A stretch of DNA of 64,000 bases from Bugula neritina (GCA_964035545.1 OZ037767.1:748680-812679); one strand, 5' to 3'. Shown: positions 25,901-38,207, counted from the first letter of the stretch. The notes: generated by a model not told the origin, from the sequence alone. Made by a program: numbers and translations.

Positions 25901-28562
25901 TATGGGTAAGCTAGAGGATCTGGTAAGAGCTTCTCACTGGTTGGGTCTTTCACCATCTACAGAATTCACACTGATACACTGTAGTGAGAGAGAATACTAC
26001 AGCAATGTGTATATTGTAGTGTACAGAATTCACACTGATACATTGTAGTGAGAGGGAATACTACAGCAATGTGTATATTGTAGTTTGTAAACAATCACAC
26101 AAAAATATCGTCCAAACTGAAACAAATACCTGGAAGAAATCCAGAACTGCCCTCCAGGCTCTCATACTGTATGCCACAACGGCTGGCTCTACAGAACATA
26201 AGAATATTACTATTATATTGTGCTGTATATTGCAGGTATATGATATAACTGTATATTGCAGGTATATGATATAACTATATATTGCAGGTATATGATATAA
26301 CTATATACTGCAGGTATATGATATAACTATATATTGCAGGTATATGATATAACTATATACTGCAGGTATATGATATAACTATATATTGCAGGTATATGAT
26401 ATATTATAACTATATATTGCAGGTATATGATATAACTATATATTGCAGGTATATGATATATTATAACTATATATTGCAGGTATATGATATAACTATATAT
26501 TGTAGAGTAATTAGTACAACTAGTAGACAGTGTATCATAACAATTCTGAGCATACACTAAACCAGTTATATTTAATCTCACTTTAGTCATTGTTTAGCAG
26601 AATAAAGAAACTCTAAACTAGAGTAAAGAGTTAGTAGTTAAATGCTGATGGTAGTGAAGGTAACTTGGAGTAATCTCATCATGCAACTGATTACATGGAG
26701 AGTAGATAACTTCAACATAAGTTACTAGTCAGCTTATTGACTTCAACTGGTTAAGTTTTGAGCCAATAATACTAAATTATTTACGTAGCACTGCCGGAAA
26801 TAATCAGCATTGTTCATCCAAAAGAAGGCAACTTGTGAATATTATTCCAAGTTAGTAGAAAAGAATTGGCATTATGTGTGTGTGTGTTTGTGGCGTGCGC
26901 GTGTGTGTGCGTGTATGTGTGTGTGCGTGTGTGTGCGTGTGTGTGCGAGAGTGCATGTGTGTTCCTGTAGTGTGAGAGAGAGGAACGATAAGCATGTACT
27001 CACTGCTAGAATATGCATCCTCAACCTACAATAGAAAACACAACATGCATGAGATAATAATATTACATTAAAACTACCAACACCTCATGAAACAATTGAA
27101 CATATAATAACCACCATGTTTGTATCAGCTGAATATGGAATTAGTGAATAGTAGACTGATTTTGACTACATGGTGAGTCAAATGGTGTCAACTTGTAGCA
27201 ACTCTAAAGCCACATTTAAATATTTCTTTTAATTCTAGAAATTACATGAATATGTAAAAATATTTCTATGGAATAATAACAGTAATTATTCTCACTGCAG
27301 AAGAGTAAATGACAAAATAAGTGAAAGTGATACGACAATTACGAAGTAAGTGAGTGAGTGAGTGAGTGAGTGAGTGAGTGAGTGAGTGAGTGAGTGAGTG
27401 AGTGAGTGAGTAAGTGAGTAAGTAAGTGAATAAGTAAGTAAGTAAGTAAGTAGGTAACTAGGTAAGTAATACCTAGCAAACGCTACACCTACCAAGAGTC
27501 CTTCTTCATCACGTTGTGGCTCCCCTACAAAATCATTTCAAAATGAAATATAGTCTTACATAGGTAATTGAAAACCAGAGGAAAAAATTGAATATTTTAA
27601 AGCCATCTAACTTCTAAAACATATGTAACTTTCTAAACCTAATCTCTATTCTATATAAATAAATAAATAGACTGTGAAAATTAGGTAGCTGAGTTGATTT
27701 ACATTGTTTCATTATCAGCAATTATTTAAATTTAAAAGAATTTCTGGGCCAGATAGCTGAATACTATCACAAATAAGCTCATATAACTCTGTGACAAAAG
27801 TGACTGGTTAGCCTCAGAATTATAAAACAAGAAAACTAATTGACAATGCATAAGTTTATAACACAACTTACCCCAGACGTATATCAATGAAGCCGCCATG
27901 GATCCAAAGGAGAGCGTCAAAAACAACAAGCCAGATTTCCAAGAGTTTTTTCCAGTCCAGTTTGACCATCTAGAGTTCTTAGTATTATCATTTGTATTGT
28001 CGTCGGGTTTAGCTGCGTTTGCTGTAGCCGTAGGGTCTTTGTTGGAGTCGGCATCTATATGGCTGTCAGTTTGAGTTTGTCTGGCTGTTGAGGTTGTGCT
28101 AAAAGCACTGCGCAATGTGAATGTAGTTGGGATACGTGCGAAAGCAGCACTAGTATCAGCATGGGACTGAGTAACCAATAATTTTTTGCTTAAGTTAAAG
28201 TTTAGACAACTAACTCTAAGTTGTCTGCTGGCTCCAAGCATATCTGTAAGTGTAGGAATAGGTGTAGAAGTACCAAAATATTTGCTCTCATTCTGAATAT
28301 GTCTAACCCTATGATTACGGGTTACACCAATACCAGTACTGTAATTGTTAGGCCTACTTGATCCTATACTCATATTCATATTAGACTTAGTGCCCATGCT
28401 GATGTTCATGTTGATGTTGTGAGTGTGTAACTGTAAAACAGCCCCAGACCCAAGATTGCCATTGGACTGGATTATTGGCATGTGATGAGGTTTTACAGTC
28501 AGTGGTGGAAAAGTTGCCGGGCGGCATCGTTGACAAATCTTCAATCCAAACGGCATTACCAA
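16935..28562 (-). CDS. TIMM50: TIM50, mitochondrial inner-membrane import receptor (10 coding exons)
   Basis: Subunit of the TIM23 presequence translocase: it binds incoming preproteins in the intermembrane space and hands them to the channel. Coding exons, all minus strand with GT-AG introns: 28562-27872, 27524-27493, 27025-27004, 26188-26130, 25956-25837, 25349-25242, 24620-24522, 18969-18813, 18707-18604, 17027-16935. They sum to 1485 nt and close as one 494-residue frame. Exon 1 holds a long N-terminal region and one membrane segment (about residues 209-229, core [19 protein letters not shown]). The FCP1/HAD-like domain follows, with family hallmarks [40 protein letters not shown] and NGLALKKW. 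The phosphatase DxDx(T/V) motif is absent (VLEISG), as in other TIM50 proteins. The protein is about 140 residues longer than human TIM50, almost all before the membrane segment. The first Met (28562) follows an in-frame stop; an internal start is possible. Confidence 0.93.
18430..18598. repeat. AT simple sequence beside TIMM50 exon 9
   Basis: Runs of ataatataacataatat directly abut the donor of TIMM50 exon 9 (exon end at 18604), so the splice site sits beside unstable simple sequence. Confidence 0.8.
19811..20038. repeat. G-rich ggtgaaggggagg tandem repeat in TIMM50 intron
   Basis: About 20 degenerate units of 11-15 bp (ggtgaagggggagg) on the plus strand, interrupted once near 19945-19965. 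It lies in the 5.5-kb intron between TIMM50 exons 7 and 8, so the transcript carries the C-rich complement. Confidence 0.9.
21231..21432. repeat. 29-bp minisatellite, about 7 copies
   Basis: Units built from tcaacatactga, (a/c)gtgtcaacac and taagta in the large TIMM50 intron. Confidence 0.9.
22090..22250. repeat. aagtataatatatttagagt degenerate repeat
   Basis: Several imperfect copies of agtaagtataatatatttag within the TIMM50 intron. Confidence 0.75.
22504..22937. repeat. 33-bp minisatellite, about 13 copies
   Basis: Tandem units containing ctatagtgtatataatgc and ataacctgccttg or ataacttcccttg, with the two sub-variants interspersed. It is intronic in TIMM50. Confidence 0.95.
24098..24521 (-). 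repeat. minisatellite made from the exon 7 end plus its splice donor (TIMM50)
   Basis: Thirteen units of about 29-33 bp directly follow TIMM50 exon 7 on the minus strand. Each contains GTGTACACATCAAG followed by GTAGGC; exon 7 itself ends GTGTGCACATCAAG|GTAGGC at 24522. The array is therefore an amplification of the exon's last bases together with its 5' splice site. Reading past the true donor reaches an in-frame stop (GTA GGC TAC TGA) before the first decoy. Confidence 0.93.
25558..25812. repeat. 20-bp minisatellite, about 13 copies
   Basis: Units of agtgactacacagtagcctt with cccgag or cctgag variants, filling the intron between TIMM50 exons 5 and 6. Confidence 0.95.
25960..26085. repeat. 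about 62-bp direct duplication
   Basis: Two consecutive copies beginning acagaattcacactgatac and ending with a tgtatattgtagt stretch, just upstream of TIMM50 exon 5 on the minus strand. Confidence 0.85.
26222..26500. repeat. 24-29-bp tatatgatataactatat minisatellite
   Basis: About ten units containing attgcaggtatatgatata, in the intron between TIMM50 exons 3 and 4. Some units carry an extra ttata insertion. Confidence 0.92.
26874..26965. repeat. TG microsatellite beside TIMM50 exon 3
   Basis: An interrupted TG/GCGTG run ends about 40 bp from the donor of the 22-nt TIMM50 exon 3. Confidence 0.9.
27345..27465. repeat. GTGA tetranucleotide microsatellite
   Basis: About 17 perfect gtga units grading into gtaa units, in the intron between TIMM50 exons 2 and 3. 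Confidence 0.95.
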
Positions 28563-28690
28563 CTGACTTTAAATTAATAACGAGAGAATTAATTTTAATT
28601 GTGTGTCAAGTTCAATCAATTTGATAGTTACTTTGCCGTTGCGTGCCCGACACAGTCACGCTATAGTACCGGAAACATTGTTGACCTATT
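28563..28690 (-). promoter_or_regulatory. TIMM50 5' UTR/promoter region with ETS-like core
   Basis: Directly upstream of the TIMM50 start. The stretch is less AT-rich than its surroundings and holds CCGGAA at 28669-28674, an ETS/GABP-type core that is common in promoters of nuclear mitochondrial genes. Assignment rests on position and this single motif. Confidence 0.35.
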
Positions 28691-31600
28691 TATCTTATTA
28701 TTTATCAAAACCATCTAGTAATAGTTTTAGAGTACTCCGCTACTTTATTGTATAAACGTTTGATATAAAAGTCTGAACTTTTAACGCTACTCTTAACTAG
28801 TATCTTTACAACAAACCTCCTTTATGCATTGCGGGAGTAATACGACCCCCGCAATATAACTCAGTTGAAATGTGAAATACCGCTACATAGAAAAGGACAA
28901 CTCCAACTATGAACGCCTAACAAATTATGTCGAGTATAATATGTGACCAGTCGCGACAAAACCGGGGATGTGGCGGCGTTTATAAAGTGTAGTGAATGAA
29001 GGTTTAATTTGGAAATACTTAAATTTGAAATTAATTTCCAATTTTTAGATTTTGAACTTTTCTAATACAAAAAAATCCAAGGATTTCAAAAATTATACTT
29101 TCGTAGGCATTTGATGACTCCTTCAGCTCTAAAATTGCACTTAAAGTTGGTAACTAAGGCTTTCAATTTTTTAAATGATGAAAAAATTGCGAAGTTATCA
29201 ATTAAAGAAAGAAGACAATTTTAGTCATTTTCATAGCGTGAGATCTTGCAAATTTTCTTTTTATCAAATAAATTTAGCTTACACCTCTTTCTTCGTATTG
29301 TCAGAAGCATCGTATTTAAGATCGAAGGCTAGTTTTAGTTTTTCATCGTGTTCCATCCAAAGTTAGCTTTTAAGTTACTGAGCTGTTTTGCCCTTTTGGT
29401 GATAAATGCTGAACTTAATCTTTATCTTTAGCGTTCAAGCTTGAAAATCACAACAATACAGGTAATTATACTCAAAACAATCATTTACGCTACTAACTTA
29501 GAATTGTTGCCAAGATTATTTGTAGTTATCAATTTATTAATATTTATACCATCACTAGGAGTAGGAGTATGTCTTAGAGTTAGTCTATTCTATTCTATTT
29601 CTATACTAGTAACTATTTAAATGACTCTCACTATGACTCACAGTTTGAGGTACGGTTACTCATAATGGTAATCATAATGAATATCATTCATGATTTACTG
29701 ATACTGGTATTTGGTAGTAAAACCAAATGTAGCTCATTAATATTGATAGTATAAGTAATTAATAATTATAAATTCACTATTTGAGTCTGACTCTGAGTTT
29801 CGCCTTTGCTCCTAAAACTTGATACTCATACTGATAGTGATAGTATTATATTTATTGATTTATTCTATAGTTGATTTTTCAATTTACATCGGACTTGCTC
29901 TTAGTAACTTTTAGCCTTCGTCTTAGATTTTGTCAATACGGCTACTGATTACTATTACTATTAACATTAGGCATACTAGTCAAACTACCGGTTTCTTTTG
30001 TGATTTTTAAATTAGCTCAAAGTTTGATTTAAAATATAATGATAAAATCTTTATCACATTATGCAGGCTTACAGTTACTGTCAAAACTCAATTGATAATT
30101 ATATTTATATTGATAAAAGCATCACCTATAACCAAATTGAAATGATAAACGTGACTAAATGTAAATGAGTATAATGATGGAATATTAATGCGAGTTCATG
30201 ATGATTCTATAGTTGACTGACTTAGTTTTTCAGTAAGTTACTTTTAGTATTATTTAGTGAGTAGTAACACTAACTGAATGCATAAATAGTCTAAACTTTT
30301 TAATTTTATTATAAGATGAGCAAAAATTTATTCATAATTTAAAGTAATTTATTGAATTCAAATTGATTTTATAGTAAATGTCTTTAATAGATTCAGTTGC
30401 ACTTAGCTAGCTTTTTTACTCAATTAAATGCCTGAGTGGTTAATAGTTATCTAAAGACATTGCTTCAAAATTGCCAATTGCAGATATGCTAGATATTCAA
30501 GTGTATAATGTGTAATTTTACTGATAATACTATGTTAATATAGAATCATCCGATATTCTGTACATTTTAGAAAGTGGACTTGCGAGGGCATTAGAGTGAA
30601 GACTTATACCTACACAACTCTACTACCTATCAATCTAATACTTCTAATGTAGACACACTGAATTTTGGCTTGCAAGGTTATGGCTTCTGCTTATTTCATT
30701 CATAAAAAGGTTTGCAGTCTTTTAATGATGTGCTTGAAAATTATCAAGAATTTTTTTTATTTAAATTGTTCGGTTTAATTCAATAAATTTAAACGTTGAT
30801 AAAATGCAGGATCACAATTAACTGCTGCCATAATAGTACCACAAGAGTGTTTAGCCAACTAAATTTTTATAATATAACTGGGTATCATTTCTAATCAAGC
30901 TACGGTTTCCTTTTGTTATCTAAAAAAAGTCAACATTGTACTTCCAGCTCTGGAATAGACAATAAGTGGGTAGATTGGCAGGATGGATGTCAAGTAGCAG
31001 CATCTATAATTGCTAGAAAATCAGCTGATGATAGTGATGAAGCTTTTGCCACATACATGATGTTATGTGTCCATACTCCGTAAACTCATATTATGAAGAC
31101 CAAGGAAGTAGAAAGATGAAAAGTGCTTTTTTTGCAAAAACCATAGAAGCGACCTTATTTTCTTTTCTTGATAAGAGTTAATTCAAGCATAATGGTTGTA
31201 TCCAGGCTGGATTTTTTACTGCATTTAATTGATTTTTTAAAATAATGTATTTGATGTTTCAAATGTGAATATTAATGCCTAATAAAACTCAAAAGTTCTG
31301 TTAGCTGATTTTATGTTTATATTTTCAACATCTCAGCCAAATCAATTGCTAAATTTAGTTGCCGTTAGAGATTATAAAGATATTTATGAATAAATCTCGC
31401 ATGATCTCATAATAGTAAAATAATTTTCTCATAAGTGTTCTACTCATTAAGCAAAAATTATGAAACAGCACAGCTCAAGAGCTGCAGTTTGATATATTAC
31501 ACAATATATTAGAGGAAAGGGAGATATTCAATGTATAAGAGGAAGCAGCTGCCATTTTGTTTTATAAGACTTCCTGCTGACTTGGATGCCTAATTTAAAT

Positions 31601-32200
31601 ATCTCAACACACAAACTTGCTAAAACATTCTCTTCTTTGCTGGAATTGTTAAACCTTTCAACCATTGAACAAAGTAAAAAGCGAATTGACAAATAAATTA
31701 GACAAAAAGTTTGGCGGCCATATTTGACCTAATTTTATGTTGAGGCAGCATGAAATTTGGTTCAACAGAAAGCCCAAACTTTCACAATTATTTTGATACC
31801 AAATTTGTCACTATTCCTATTATACAAAGACCCGTTGCTAAGGCTTGTAAATTGTAAACAAACAATTCTCAACTTATTCTAGAGTTGCCAACTTTAAACG
31901 TGATTTTCTCGAAACAGTAAGTTAAAAATTCTAAAAACGTTAAAGTTTTTAAATGCTGATATCTCGAGTTCTATTTATGCTAGAGACTTCAAATAAAGTG
32001 CAAAATGTTCAGAAAAGTCTGCTCTATCACTTCATAATAATAACTAAGTTTTCAACATTTTATATACATCCCTTGTTTTGTGGTGCCAGGTCACATATAA
32101 TAATGAATTATCTGAGCCAATATATCTTTCATGCAGTTACTTAAAATTCGCAGCTTTGAATAGCAACTTTGTGCTTATAGATTTTATTTACTTGCAAAAC
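28691..32200. other. gene-free region between TIMM50 and the CD225 array
   Basis: No gene is supported over 3.5 kb. An 8-bp perfect inverted repeat (attgcggg and cccgcaat, 12-base loop) lies at 28828-28855 in a small GC-richer island. The rest is AT-rich unique DNA. Confidence 0.55.
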
Positions 32201-32702
32201 GTGCCGGTCAGATCATATTTATACAGGTGTATGACATAAGGCAAATAAGTTATTTAATGACATTGATACAAATGTATTGAGCTGATTATTAGAACTAATA
32301 TAGTCATATGCATACCGAAAAGTTGTAGAAATAAAGAAACTCTGACAAATTCAAACCTCTACAATTTTCGATAAAACTTAAACAAAAATATTTAAAAGAA
32401 TTAAAGTATCAAAAATCAATGTTTTGTTGCATGTGATTGACATTATGCGATCTTAATCTTGGCTAAATATAAACTATAAACAATCAGTATGAAAAATATA
32501 TATAGCTCTACTTGAAAAGCAATGCTACAGAAAGATACACATAAATAGTATGTTGAAACTAGTTAACCGATAATGCTTAATTTGCATTATCTATAATTTT
32601 CCCTTCTAGTAAAATAAAAAAATTATATGCAAGTAGCAGAATTGAAAATTAAAACACATTTAATTTGAGGTATAAATAGATAATAGTATGAGACTCAGTT
32701 AC

Positions 32703-32722
32703 GGGGGGGGGGGGGGGGGGGG
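32703..32722. repeat. poly(G) run
   Basis: About 20 consecutive G. A shorter G run sits at the homologous place in unit D (about 47323-47332). Confidence 0.9.
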
Positions 32723-33278
32723 GTATTGTTACACTTCGTACTTTGCATATGTATGTGTAACTTTCAACACAACTTATAGAGAGAAGATAACTCTAGATGA
32801 CAAGTTGTTGACAGTCGCTGAATATCTAACCACATATTTTAGTGTTGAGTGAGTGAATTCATCTCGAGCAACTCAAACAGATTTGTTAGCAAATAATTTC
32901 TGTTATCAGAAAAACCTGGAGGCTGACTCATCTACTTTCAACATGTAAAATATTGCTTCTACCTAAAACTTGGAATATTTAGGGAGATGAAGCAAAATAC
33001 TACAGGTTCTAATAAAATATTCAGACGTAAAAACAAGCAAATTTAAACGAGATATTAACTCAGAGAGAGAAAACAACTCCCTGCAACAGTTTTATTTAGT
33101 GATGACGGAGCTTATAAGTAGATAGATTGAAGTCTTATTTAAACGTCGTAGGAGAATTATTGCAAGCTGCACAGAGTGCTGAACACGTTATTGCTACACT
33201 CGCAACTATCAGCAGTATGAATCCGCCAAATATGCACTAAGTTGCATATGCTCCACACTAAGAAAGTTTTTTCCTCGA

Positions 33279-33396
33279 TTTTTTTTTTTTTTTTTTTTTC
33301 CTTTTCCTTCTTTTTTTTTTCGTTTTTTATTTTTTTTTTTTTTTTTTTTTTTCCTACAGCATGAGTTTCACTAGTTGATTTTGCTCACTTTGAATG
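33279..33396 (-). mobile_element. A-tailed insertion disrupting copy A exon 4
   Basis: Compared with copies B and C, about 120 bp is inserted inside the CD225 coding exon. On the minus strand it consists of about 40 bases of unfamiliar sequence followed by an A-rich stretch of more than 70 bases broken by a few other bases. ATCGAAAAC on one side and ATCGAGGAAAAAAC on the other look like an imperfect target duplication. An oligo(A)-tailed retroposed fragment fits best; slippage expansion of a native T run is the alternative. Confidence 0.55.
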
Positions 33397-34504
33397 TTTT
33401 CGATCTTTCTACTATTTCTAGGCTCTGCTGCTGCCACTGGTGCTGATGTTGGTGCCGAGGTTGATGCTGGAAGCTGTAAAACAATAACTTTGCTTGACTG
33501 CAAAACAAACTCACATGTATTGAGCAGATCACTACAAAAAAGTAGGTTAAAGTTTATAAAAAATTTGTAAAAGGTTCCCTCAAATCATGCTACTTCTATT
33601 GGCTAACATCATATGATACTAAAACTGTATTACTGTAATAAAATCTCATATACTGACCACGGATAGATAACTCCAAGCCTAAGCTTTAAGACTATAATAT
33701 TGTGGTAGATGAATATTTGGTTTACTTACTGGAGGGAGAGCTATTCCCCTGACATTAGAGTTGGCTGTGGACGTCATAACTGGGTACTCATAGCTGCAAT
33801 ACTGTGAAAATAATGTGTTAATAGCTGAGATGAGCTGTAACAAGTTAGTTTATATTATCTATTTGACATGACATTCACAAGACACTAATATAACATTATA
33901 GTAGTCTATTTATATTACTTATACTTATTTTATATATAATTAATTTATACCAAGCTATGCTACTTCACATCATATTATATAATACATTGTAATATAATAC
34001 ATTGTATTATATATTATTCTTTGCTGTATTATATCTTTTATTTTATAATATATAACATTAACTTATATTGTAAAATGTTATTTTATATTATATTATATTA
34101 TATTACAATATATTTTACTACATAACATTAACATATTGTATTATGATATTACAAATAATATATTATATTTGTAAACTGTTTTAGTTATGGGCATACAGAT
34201 TCTGTTTTAACCACAGCATCTAACTTGTGTGTGAAGTCAAGATATTAAATAAGGATAAAACCTGGTAACACGATGTTATAGCCCCTGAAAGGAGGCCATA
34301 ATTGAGGAGGAAATAACAGATTTACTTTATTCAAATCCAATGAACTCTTTACACTGTCATTACAAAACATAATCTTAGTCAACTCCTATTATTATATTTT
34401 ATCTATTTGTTACTCCTAAACATATTATTGTATTGCAGTGAGTCATGACTAGTACCAATGAACCAAACAGATCGAGCAAGGGACAAGATAAAATATAATA
34501 TCTC

Positions 34505-35190
34505 AAGTATAGTATGCTACTATAAGCACTAGTATATTACTATAAGCACTAGTATATTACTATAAACACTAGTATATTACTATAAACTCTAGTATATTAC
34601 TATAGACATTAGTATATTACTATAAACACTAGTATATTACTATAAGCACTAGTATATTACTATAAACACTAGTATATTACTATAAACACTAGTATATTAC
34701 TATAAGCACTAGTATATTACTATAAACACTAGTATATTACTATAAACACTAGTATATTACTATAAGTACTAGTATATTACTATAAACACTAGTATATTAC
34801 TATAAGTACTAGTATATTACTATAAACACTAACATATTACTATAAACACTAGTATATTACTATAAACACTAGAATATTACTATAAGCGCTAGTATATTAC
34901 TATAAACACTAGTATATTACTATAAACACCAGTATATTACTATAAACACCAGTATATTACTATAAACACTAGTATATTACTATAAACACTAGTATATTAC
35001 TATAAACACTAGTATATTACTATAAACACTAGTATATTACTATAAACACTAGTATATTACTATAAACACTAGCATATTACTATAAACACTAGTATATTAC
35101 TATAAACACTAGTATATTACTATAAGTACTAGTATATTACTATAAACACTAGTATATTACTATAAGCACTAGTATATTACTACAAGTACC
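34505..35190. repeat. 20-bp intron minisatellite, unit A (about 34 copies)
   Basis: Units of tattactataaacactagta with g/a and c/t variants fill the start of intron 2 of copy A, ending only about 7 bases from the exon 2 donor. The same array occupies the same place in copies B, C and D. Confidence 0.97.
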
Positions 35191-35849
35191 AGGTACCTCA
35201 TTAGTGTTTTCACCAATTGGTTCAAGTGGGACAATGTCTGGCCCCATATACGAGGGATACGGTACTGACATCTGGTCGTAGAGGTGATCGTCTGCAGTTG
35301 ATTGGGAGGGTCTTTCATACTGAGAAGTGGGCGGAGATTGCGCCTGCACCACCTGACGTCTCAACATGGGCCTCACACCTGCTGACACTTGTCTATTTCG
35401 TGGAACCTGCTGGGGACCTGCATAACTGTATGAAGACTCAATATCTGTCTGTGTGTCTGTCTGTGTGTCTGTCTGTGTGTCTGTCTGTATGTCTGTCTGT
35501 GTGTTCACCTCCCTATGCCCGTTGACATAAGGTGGTGACAGAACAGATGGGAGACTTTCATATGGGGGTGGATCATCTCCATTGTATGGTGGCAACTCAT
35601 CTGCAATTAGAGAAGTAAACCAAATTATTAATCCCAATTTCCTACACTAAGCATGAGTTCAGTAACTTACTCATGCTTTTAGTGGCTTGTTCATGCTTAT
35701 AGTTCATCAGTTACTCGAATTCAGCTTATTTCACTATAAAACTGACAAGTTGATAAGAAGCAGAGGTGTGATCTCTGGGGTGAATGTGAAAGGAGATACC
35801 TCATCATCAAAAGCAATGATCCGTTCAGTAGAGAAATCAGTTAACCATT

Positions 35850-36075
35850 CAGTCAGGCTATCAATGAGGTCTACTCATAGTATATATAATAATACTCACT
35901 ACTATCAATGAGGTCTACTCATAGTATATATAGAAATACTCACTACTATCAATGAGGTCTACTCATAGTATATATAATAATACTCACTACTATCAATGAG
36001 GTCTACTCATAGTATATATAGAAATACTCACTACTATCAATGAGGTCTACTCATAGTATATATAGAAATACTCAC
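35850..36075 (-). repeat. exon 1-donor-derived repeat, unit A (about 5 units)
   Basis: Units of about 44-45 bp following exon 1 on the minus strand. Each repeats the exon's end GACCTCATTGATAGTA plus the donor GTGAGT and the AT-rich intron start. The unit farthest from the exon has lost its donor. Confidence 0.9.
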
Positions 36076-36211
36076 TACTGTCAATGAGGTTCACGTACAC
36101 TGGAGCCTTAGTAGAAGACATCAGTTCTTCTCTCTCATTCACTTTGAGACACTGGAGATATGTCTGAGAATAATTTTAATAAATGTTCATTACATAGATT
36201 AAAATAAATAG

Positions 36212-36214
<3 letters not shown>

Positions 36215-36271
<57 letters not shown>
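36215..36271. repeat. TA microsatellite
   Basis: Perfect TA run between the noncoding exon and exon 1 of copy A. The homologous places in B, C and D have only short AT runs. Confidence 0.95.
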
Positions 36272-36275
<4 letters not shown>

Positions 36276-36774
36276 AATCAGCAGAATTAATTTAGTTTAT
36301 TATGAATATAAAATATAAACAATTTACACAATATAATATACTCGATTACTCTTCTAGGTAATGTAAATAATGTACTCACCCCTTAGTTATACTTGTATAT
36401 TGGCATACACTAACAAAGTATAAAACTCAAAGACTCTTGAATTCAAAGTAAAACTAAATTTACCATGCATACAGCCTCAGTTTCAACAAATAAACTAATT
36501 TCTTGTAATGACCTGTCCCATACCCAGATATAAGACAATATAGGTACACAACTAGGATAGATATATATACAAATATATACTATATAGTAAGATACTAAAG
36601 CTATTCTAAATACAAGGAAATAATTGTATTGTGAATTACTTGTATTGTTGACACATTCTATTGGAATTCACTCCTTGTTGATGGTCAGATGTGCTCCGGT
36701 GTATCTGCTGTGCTATTAATAGCTTTTATATTATTATACGCATTACTTGTATCTGCAATGCTTTAGTACAAAAG

Positions 36775-36801
36775 TGAGTCATAATACTCGCTTCTGATTG
36801 G
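36775..36801 (-). promoter_or_regulatory. copy A promoter: TGACTCA and CCAAT boxes
   Basis: On the minus strand CCAATCAG (36801-36794) and TGACTCA (36781-36775) are separated by 12 bases. The pair is kept with identical spacing in units B and C, about 410 bases upstream of a conserved noncoding exon donor (exon end at 36380). The motifs match NF-Y and AP-1 consensus sites; function is inferred from conservation among paralogues only. Confidence 0.45.
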
Positions 36802-37032
36802 TCAAATAGTAAAACACGCTTACAGTTGGAGTTGTCATCTCTTATTCACAGTGTTGTATCCTCATGCCTATAGTTATTTGATGAATAGAAATATTGTTTT
36901 TTATTCTAAAATAGCTTTAGATGCTAAAGTGACTAAATTACTATAAGTATTGTAAATATTAATAAACCTCAAAAAGCTATGCATGAATTATTAGCTGTCA
37001 TGCAGTAGTTTTGCATTCTCACTGTGTGCTGA

Positions 37033-37353
<321 letters not shown>

Positions 37354-38207
37354 TATGTGAGGTTTTCCAGTATATTAAGTATTTAAACAATAGGCATGTA
37401 CTCACTGCTCCATTTGGTGGTTACATATTTTATTTACTTGCAATTTGCAAAACGCGTTAATCACATCGTAATTAGGCAGGTGCATGACAAAAGGCAAATA
37501 AATTATTCTATGGTATCATATGAATTTATTGAGATAATTAGAAGTAAATTTATTTGCGTGTAAAACAGTGCTGTAGAAATATAGACACACTGATAAATTG
37601 AAAGTTAAACTATGTGTAATTTGAGGCCGAAATAGATCACAGTGTTTATAGTATGAGACACAGTTAGAGGAGAAGGTATTGTTACAATCCAAACTGTGGA
37701 TATGTATGTGTAACTCTTAGCACAACTCATAGAGAGAAGATAACTCTATATGATAAGTCGCTGACAGTCCCTAATGTACAGTCACCGAATATCTAAACAC
37801 AATTAGTGTTGAGTGAGTGAACCCATCTCGAATTATTCAAATGTAAAATAATTCTTAAATATTTTCAAACATAACCTTTATAGACAACAATTTAACTTTA
37901 AACTAGTGAAATATTGCAGTGATGACTTCATGCAAAATAAAAACTTGAAATATTTTCGCTGCAACTCTATTTACAAATTTCAGATCACTGGTCAAAAATC
38001 TTTAGCTTCCTACAATTTGTTTTGATTTTTCGCCCAATATTGCCATTTATCATGATGATGCAGGAATGAAAAGGAAAAATTTATTAGAAAGTTTAGGGAT
38101 AACTCTGTGAGAAAAAAACTCTCTATGACCGTGTCATTCAGTGGCAACGAGCTTGAGCAGATGATTGATTGAATTGAAACTTCCTAACTTGAGTGTCAAA
38201 TATCATT

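Larger units (their letters stand above)
33354..36121 (-). pseudogene. CD225-array copy A: truncated, no membrane domain
   Basis: Coding exons 36121-36076, 35600-35197, 33801-33730 and 33473-33354 join in frame to 213 residues. The N-terminal half matches the other copies: start MSSTKAPVYVNLIDS, PPY/PPPY motifs, five (T/I)QTD tetrads and the Tyr/Pro-rich region. In exon 4 the frame departs after EPRNSRK, where an A-rich insertion begins, and stops about 16 residues later, before the CD225 membrane domain. Relics of that domain (TFLVWSIC) lie beyond the insertion and are further decayed. Splice sites and the first three exons are intact, so a soluble cytoplasmic product could still be made; pseudogene is the cautious call. 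Promoter motifs match copies B and C. Confidence 0.75.

Noticed and set aside
35217-35525. Plus-strand frames with SVCLSVCLS runs at 35.2, 40.0, 44.5 and 49.9 kb
   Set aside because: They are antisense to exon 2 of the CD225 genes; the runs are the reverse of the TQTD-coding microsatellite.
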